Assembly (NCBI GenBank): GCA_017463985.1 | Contig: JAFUEH010000001.1 | Coordinates: 51,933 to 115,932 of the forward strand | Direction: 5' to 3' | Length of the DNA: 64,000 nucleotides | Source: Eubacterium sp. | Lineage (GTDB): Bacteria > Bacillota > Clostridia > Oscillospirales > Acutalibacteraceae | In this document: positions 61,359-64,000 of the stretch, piece after piece | Position numbering within the stretch: position 1 is the stretch's first letter | Layout of the letters: every line of letters begins with the position of its first letter | Program-made: the position numbers and the translations under genes | Notes under the pieces: generated by a model | The model's input: only the letters and a program-made list of their open reading frames with translations | Database searches by the model: none | What the model was told of the DNA's origin: nothing

Positions 61359-63560
61359 TTACTTGTTGGTGCAGACGCCCGAAGCGTTGAACCGGTAGGT
61401 TTTGTTGCCGAGCTTGCGCGAGGTGTTCGCCAGCATCACGCCGTTGCTGTCGAGGTAATACCACTTGCCGCCGTCCTTGAGCCAGCCGCGCTGCAGGATG
61501 CCGCCGCTGTTGAAGTAGTACCACTTGCCGCCGAGCTTTGCCCAACCGGTTTTCAGCACGCCGTTCGCGTCCGCATAGAGCCAATTGGCGCCTTTGATCC
61601 AGCCAGTCATCATCACGCCGTTGCCGTTGAAGTAATACAGCTTGCCGCCGATCGTCTGGCGGTATTTTTGCTTCACGCCGTTGCGGTAATAACAGCGCTT
61701 GCCGTTTTCCGTAGCCCAGCCGTTCTTCGCCTTTGGCGCGGTCGTGGACTGACTGAGCTGAACGGATTTGCCCTCGGTGTCGAAGCGGTAGGTCACGCCG
61801 TCGACCGCCAGCGTGCAGTTACGGCACAGATAGCCCTTCCAGCGGCCTGACGTGTAAAAATAATACTTCGTGCCGTTGAGGGTCTGCCAACCGGTAACCA
61901 TCTTCCCGTTCTTGACGTAATAACGCGGCTCCTCAGAGATAGACGATTCGCGCTTGATCGTGTGCCAGCCCTCCTTTGGGGTCACCAGCTTCACGGGCAG
62001 CGTCACGTGCTCGTTATATTCCGCAATACCGAGCAGGAGCGAGCCGCCGCTTTCGGTCAGCGTTACACCGCCGGCCAGATCGTATTCCACGGTCAACGCC
62101 CTGCCGCTCTTATTCACAAACTGCTTGCCGCCAAACGTATAGGTAACGTCGGTGGTGTCGCCGGACCGGTTGGCAAGGGTAATGACCAGCGTATCACCGA
62201 CCGTCAGATAGGAGGCAAGCGGCATAAAATCATAGCGGTAAACGCCGTTGTCCTCATAGCCGCCGACGCCGCGTTCAATTTCAGCAGGCTTTTGCGTGTT
62301 CAGCTTTGCACTGCGGAAGAAGCAGTAATCGCGGTCCGTGGAAGCGGACGTTGACGGCTGTGTTGGCTGTGTAGGTTGTGTTGGTTGTGTCGGCTGTGTC
62401 GGCGTAGCAGTCGCCTCTTGTCTGGTCGCCTTGCAGACGCTGCAGGTGTAGATTTTTACGTATTTTCCCTGCTGCGCAGTCGACGGACGCACAACGCCGC
62501 TGTCCCACTTATGACCCTTCGCCTTCGTGTAGGTGTCCACCACCTTTTTGCCGCATTTTGTACAGGTTTTGGTGGTGTAGCCCTGTGCCGTGCAGGTCGG
62601 CGCTGTGACAACGCTTTTGTAGGTGTGGGAGCAGGCAGCCGATCCCTTTACCGTAATGCTCACGGTGCCGCTGCCGCTTTTTGACGCTGCCGTAAAGCGC
62701 GCCGTGGCGGTGGCGGTTCCGGCCTTTTTACCGGTGATTTTTCCGCCCGAAACGGTCGCAACCGCAGTGTTGGAAACGCTCCAGGTAACGTTTGCAGCAA
62801 CGGGAACCCCTCTGTTTTGCGGCCAGTGATTTTTGACGGTCAGCATCGGCGTAGCGGTAGGAAGCTGCGCGGTTTTCTGCGCGTCCACGCTGACAGCGGA
62901 GGACGACAGCTGCACCGATGCGCCGGTGACGGACGACGGCGTAATGCCGACAGCCACCTTCGCCGCGCTGTTGTTCGCCGTCGTGGCCTTGGTGTCCTTC
63001 GTGCCGGTACGGAACTCCTGTACCCAATAATGCACGCCGTTGCATACAAAATGCGCAATGCCGATGGCCGTAAAGCTGCTGTTGAGCATATTGCGGCGAT
63101 GCCCTTGACCGGCGTACTTTTCGCTGTCCTCGCGCCACTGCTTTAACGCGCCGTCGTAGGTGGCGGAGCCGGCAGCAATGTTTTCGCCGCAGCCCTTGCC
63201 GCGGTAGGTGTAGGCGGTGAAGCAGTCCTTGCCGTTGGGACGCGTGTGCGACCAAACGAGCGCTACCTCGGCGGCACGCTGCATCGCCGTGCGTTCCAGA
63301 TCGTAGTCATACGTGAGGTTCTTCAAGCCCTTGCAATAGGTCTTGGTTTTGTTGTTGGCGTTCCAATACCACGCATCGCTGCCGCGGCGGAAGGTGTTGA
63401 TGCCCGCAAGCATTTTGCGCGCCTCCGTCTGGCCGTAGGTGCCCACTACGCTGACCGTAACGGCGCTTTCCGCAGCCGCTGGCATACAAGCGCCGATCCC
63501 CACACTGACCAGCATGATCAGGGATAATACAAAGCTTACTATTTTTTTCATTCTTTTCAT
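61359..63560 (-). CDS. Secreted CAP-domain protein with Big2 and cell-wall-binding repeats
   Basis: 733 aa. Signal peptide (KKIVSFVLSLIMLVSVGIGA, cut near AAA-ES). CAP/SCP domain (about 45-185) with WSHTRPNGKDCF, GENIAAGS and GQGHRRNML. A Big2-type Ig domain follows (about 205-305, VTWSVSNTAVATVSGGKITG), then a cysteine-bearing segment (TCTKCGKK, YTCSVCKATRQ), a TQP repeat linker, a beta domain and at least four choline-binding-like repeats (about 600-733, GWAKLGGKWYYFNSGG type). It should sit on the cell wall. CAP proteins are found in many secreted bacterial roles, activity unclear. Confidence 0.9.
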   Translation of the reverse strand: MKRMKKIVSFVLSLIMLVSVGIGACMPAAAESAVTVSVVGTYGQTEARKMLAGINTFRRGSDAWYWNANNKTKTYCKGLKNLTYDYDLERTAMQRAAEVALVWSHTRPNGKDCFTAYTYRGKGCGENIAAGSATYDGALKQWREDSEKYAGQGHRRNMLNSSFTAIGIAHFVCNGVHYWVQEFRTGTKDTKATTANNSAAKVAVGITPSSVTGASVQLSSSAVSVDAQKTAQLPTATPMLTVKNHWPQNRGVPVAANVTWSVSNTAVATVSGGKITGKKAGTATATARFTAASKSGSGTVSITVKGSAACSHTYKSVVTAPTCTAQGYTTKTCTKCGKKVVDTYTKAKGHKWDSGVVRPSTAQQGKYVKIYTCSVCKATRQEATATPTQPTQPTQPTQPTQPSTSASTDRDYCFFRSAKLNTQKPAEIERGVGGYEDNGVYRYDFMPLASYLTVGDTLVITLANRSGDTTDVTYTFGGKQFVNKSGRALTVEYDLAGGVTLTESGGSLLLGIAEYNEHVTLPVKLVTPKEGWHTIKRESSISEEPRYYVKNGKMVTGWQTLNGTKYYFYTSGRWKGYLCRNCTLAVDGVTYRFDTEGKSVQLSQSTTAPKAKNGWATENGKRCYYRNGVKQKYRQTIGGKLYYFNGNGVMMTGWIKGANWLYADANGVLKTGWAKLGGKWYYFNSGGILQRGWLKDGGKWYYLDSNGVMLANTSRKLGNKTYRFNASGVCTNK

Positions 63561-63586
63561 AAATTTTCTCCTTATTTTGTGATAAT

Positions 63587-63610
63587 TAACAGTTTACATA
63601 ACAGTTTACA
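63587..63610 (-). promoter_or_regulatory. Tandem 12-bp repeats upstream of the CAP gene
   Basis: Two perfect head-to-tail copies of TGTAAACTGTTA (minus strand), 27 bp before the start codon. TTGTAA, 17 bp, TAATTA can be read across them as a promoter, so a protein bound here would control the gene directly. Confidence 0.6.
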
Positions 63611-63869
63611 ATTGACTTTTTTCCATTCACACGTGTTTCCCGGCGTTCCCACCGGCAGATGGCCATCTCTCTGTTGTGAGTTGATTATACCACCGCGCAC
63701 CCCCTGCTATTTTTCATTTTTTGTACCAATTTTGCCAACCCTCCGCCGTCTCCCTGCTTCAGGAATACACTTCACAAGGAGCGCTCTCAATAGGTTACGA
63801 ATGAATATAATGTTACTAATACGCACACAAAAAGGCGCTGTAAAAAAACGGCCTGAATAAAAAAAGTCG

Positions 63870-63900
63870 ACTGCATTCCGCCGAAGGGTAGGAATGCAGT
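63870..63900. terminator. Hairpin just before the transposase gene
   Basis: Perfect 10-bp stem (ACTGCATTCC / GGAATGCAGT, 11-nt loop) followed by CATTTTA and preceded by AAAAAA. It could be a terminator that blocks outside transcription into the element. Confidence 0.55.
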
Positions 63901-63926
63901 CATTTTAGTGATATAATGTAGTTGAA

Positions 63927-64000
63927 ATGAAAAAACAAAAAATCACTAAAATATATAATACACCATATCAATTAAAATTACCACTGGAGATTTCAAAAAA
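63927..64000 (+). mobile_element. 5' end of an IS1182-type transposase (partial)
   Basis: The last 74 bp open from ATG 63927 and encode a start of the form MKKQKITKIYNTPYQLKLPL, matching N-termini of IS1182-family transposases (…YQLKLPLEI…). TATAAT lies 14 bp before the ATG. The frame runs off the window, so the call rests on 24 residues. Confidence 0.6.

Larger units (their letters stand above)
63561..63926. other. Intergenic region between CAP gene and transposase
   Basis: About 365 bp. Next to the CAP gene it holds the tandem 12-mers; further right a 12-bp palindrome AGATGGCCATCT (63657-63668), then a hairpin (63870-63900) before the transposase start. No gene is seen. The boundary of the insertion element cannot be placed without its far end. 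Confidence 0.5.

Noticed and set aside
62340-62400. Short tandem repeat TGTGTTGGT type
   Set aside because: It encodes the TQP linker of the CAP protein and needs no separate explanation.

Overview
The window looks like a low-to-moderate GC Gram-positive, spore-forming anaerobe of the Clostridia, most likely an Oscillospiraceae/Ruminococcaceae-type gut bacterium. The reasons are spoIIE with a Spo0A-style promoter, a pyrophosphate-type phosphofructokinase, LarB/C/E, PadR-DUF1700-DUF4097, a DUF6472 protein, consensus sigma-A promoters and AGGAGG-type ribosome binding sites. Species cannot be fixed from the sequence. No rRNA, tRNA or CRISPR array was seen.

Region 1 (1-17.9 kb) is the accessory-looking part. 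A tightly packed minus-strand operon runs 12.8 kb to beyond the left edge. In transcription order it encodes a very large tubulin/FtsZ-like GTPase (1174 aa), an unrecognised 634-aa protein, a six-helix membrane vWA protein, a small beta-rich protein, a zinc-ribbon pseudo-GTPase with a Gln/Pro repeat tail, a zinc-ribbon GTPase with an intact P-loop and a coiled-coil insert, and a GAP1-like protein cut by the window edge. A truncated second copy of the tubulin-like N-terminus lies just upstream. Beyond it, divergently, is an exported single-pass vWA protein, facing a three-gene operon of unknown cytoplasmic and membrane proteins. The parts (tubulin-like filament, GTPase plus dead paralogue, GAP1-like partner, metal-binding vWA membrane proteins) suggest a membrane-associated NTP-driven assembly. 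It is the best candidate for a poorly described system here. A perfect 0A-box heptamer precedes it, so sporulation or stationary-phase control is possible.

Region 2 (18-48 kb) is mostly housekeeping and metabolism: murI-DUF1934-argS-radical SAM; PI-PLC-like protein and PPi-type PFK; a PHP phosphoesterase; a GH28/SecB-like/DUF6472 operon; an HGSNAT-like membrane protein; a zinc-ribbon membrane protein; DUF1846; a DUF1858 redox protein; a GH3 enzyme with inverted domain order; spoIIE followed by a degenerate GlmS-like protein; guaA; the PadR operon; flavodoxin; SDR; and larE-larB-larC for the nickel-pincer cofactor.

Region 3 (47-64 kb) is mostly envelope functions on the minus strand: PutP-type symporter; ftsE-ftsX-M23 peptidase (divisome hydrolase control); a two-component system whose probable 11-bp-period direct repeats also precede a large beta-helix surface protein; a yybP-ykoY (Mn2+) riboswitch in front of a membrane protein and a condensation-fold acyltransferase; an AAA+ protein carrying an RNA-polymerase alpha-CTD-like domain behind a long structured leader; a secreted CAP/Big2/cell-wall-repeat protein; and the start of an IS1182-type transposase at the right edge.
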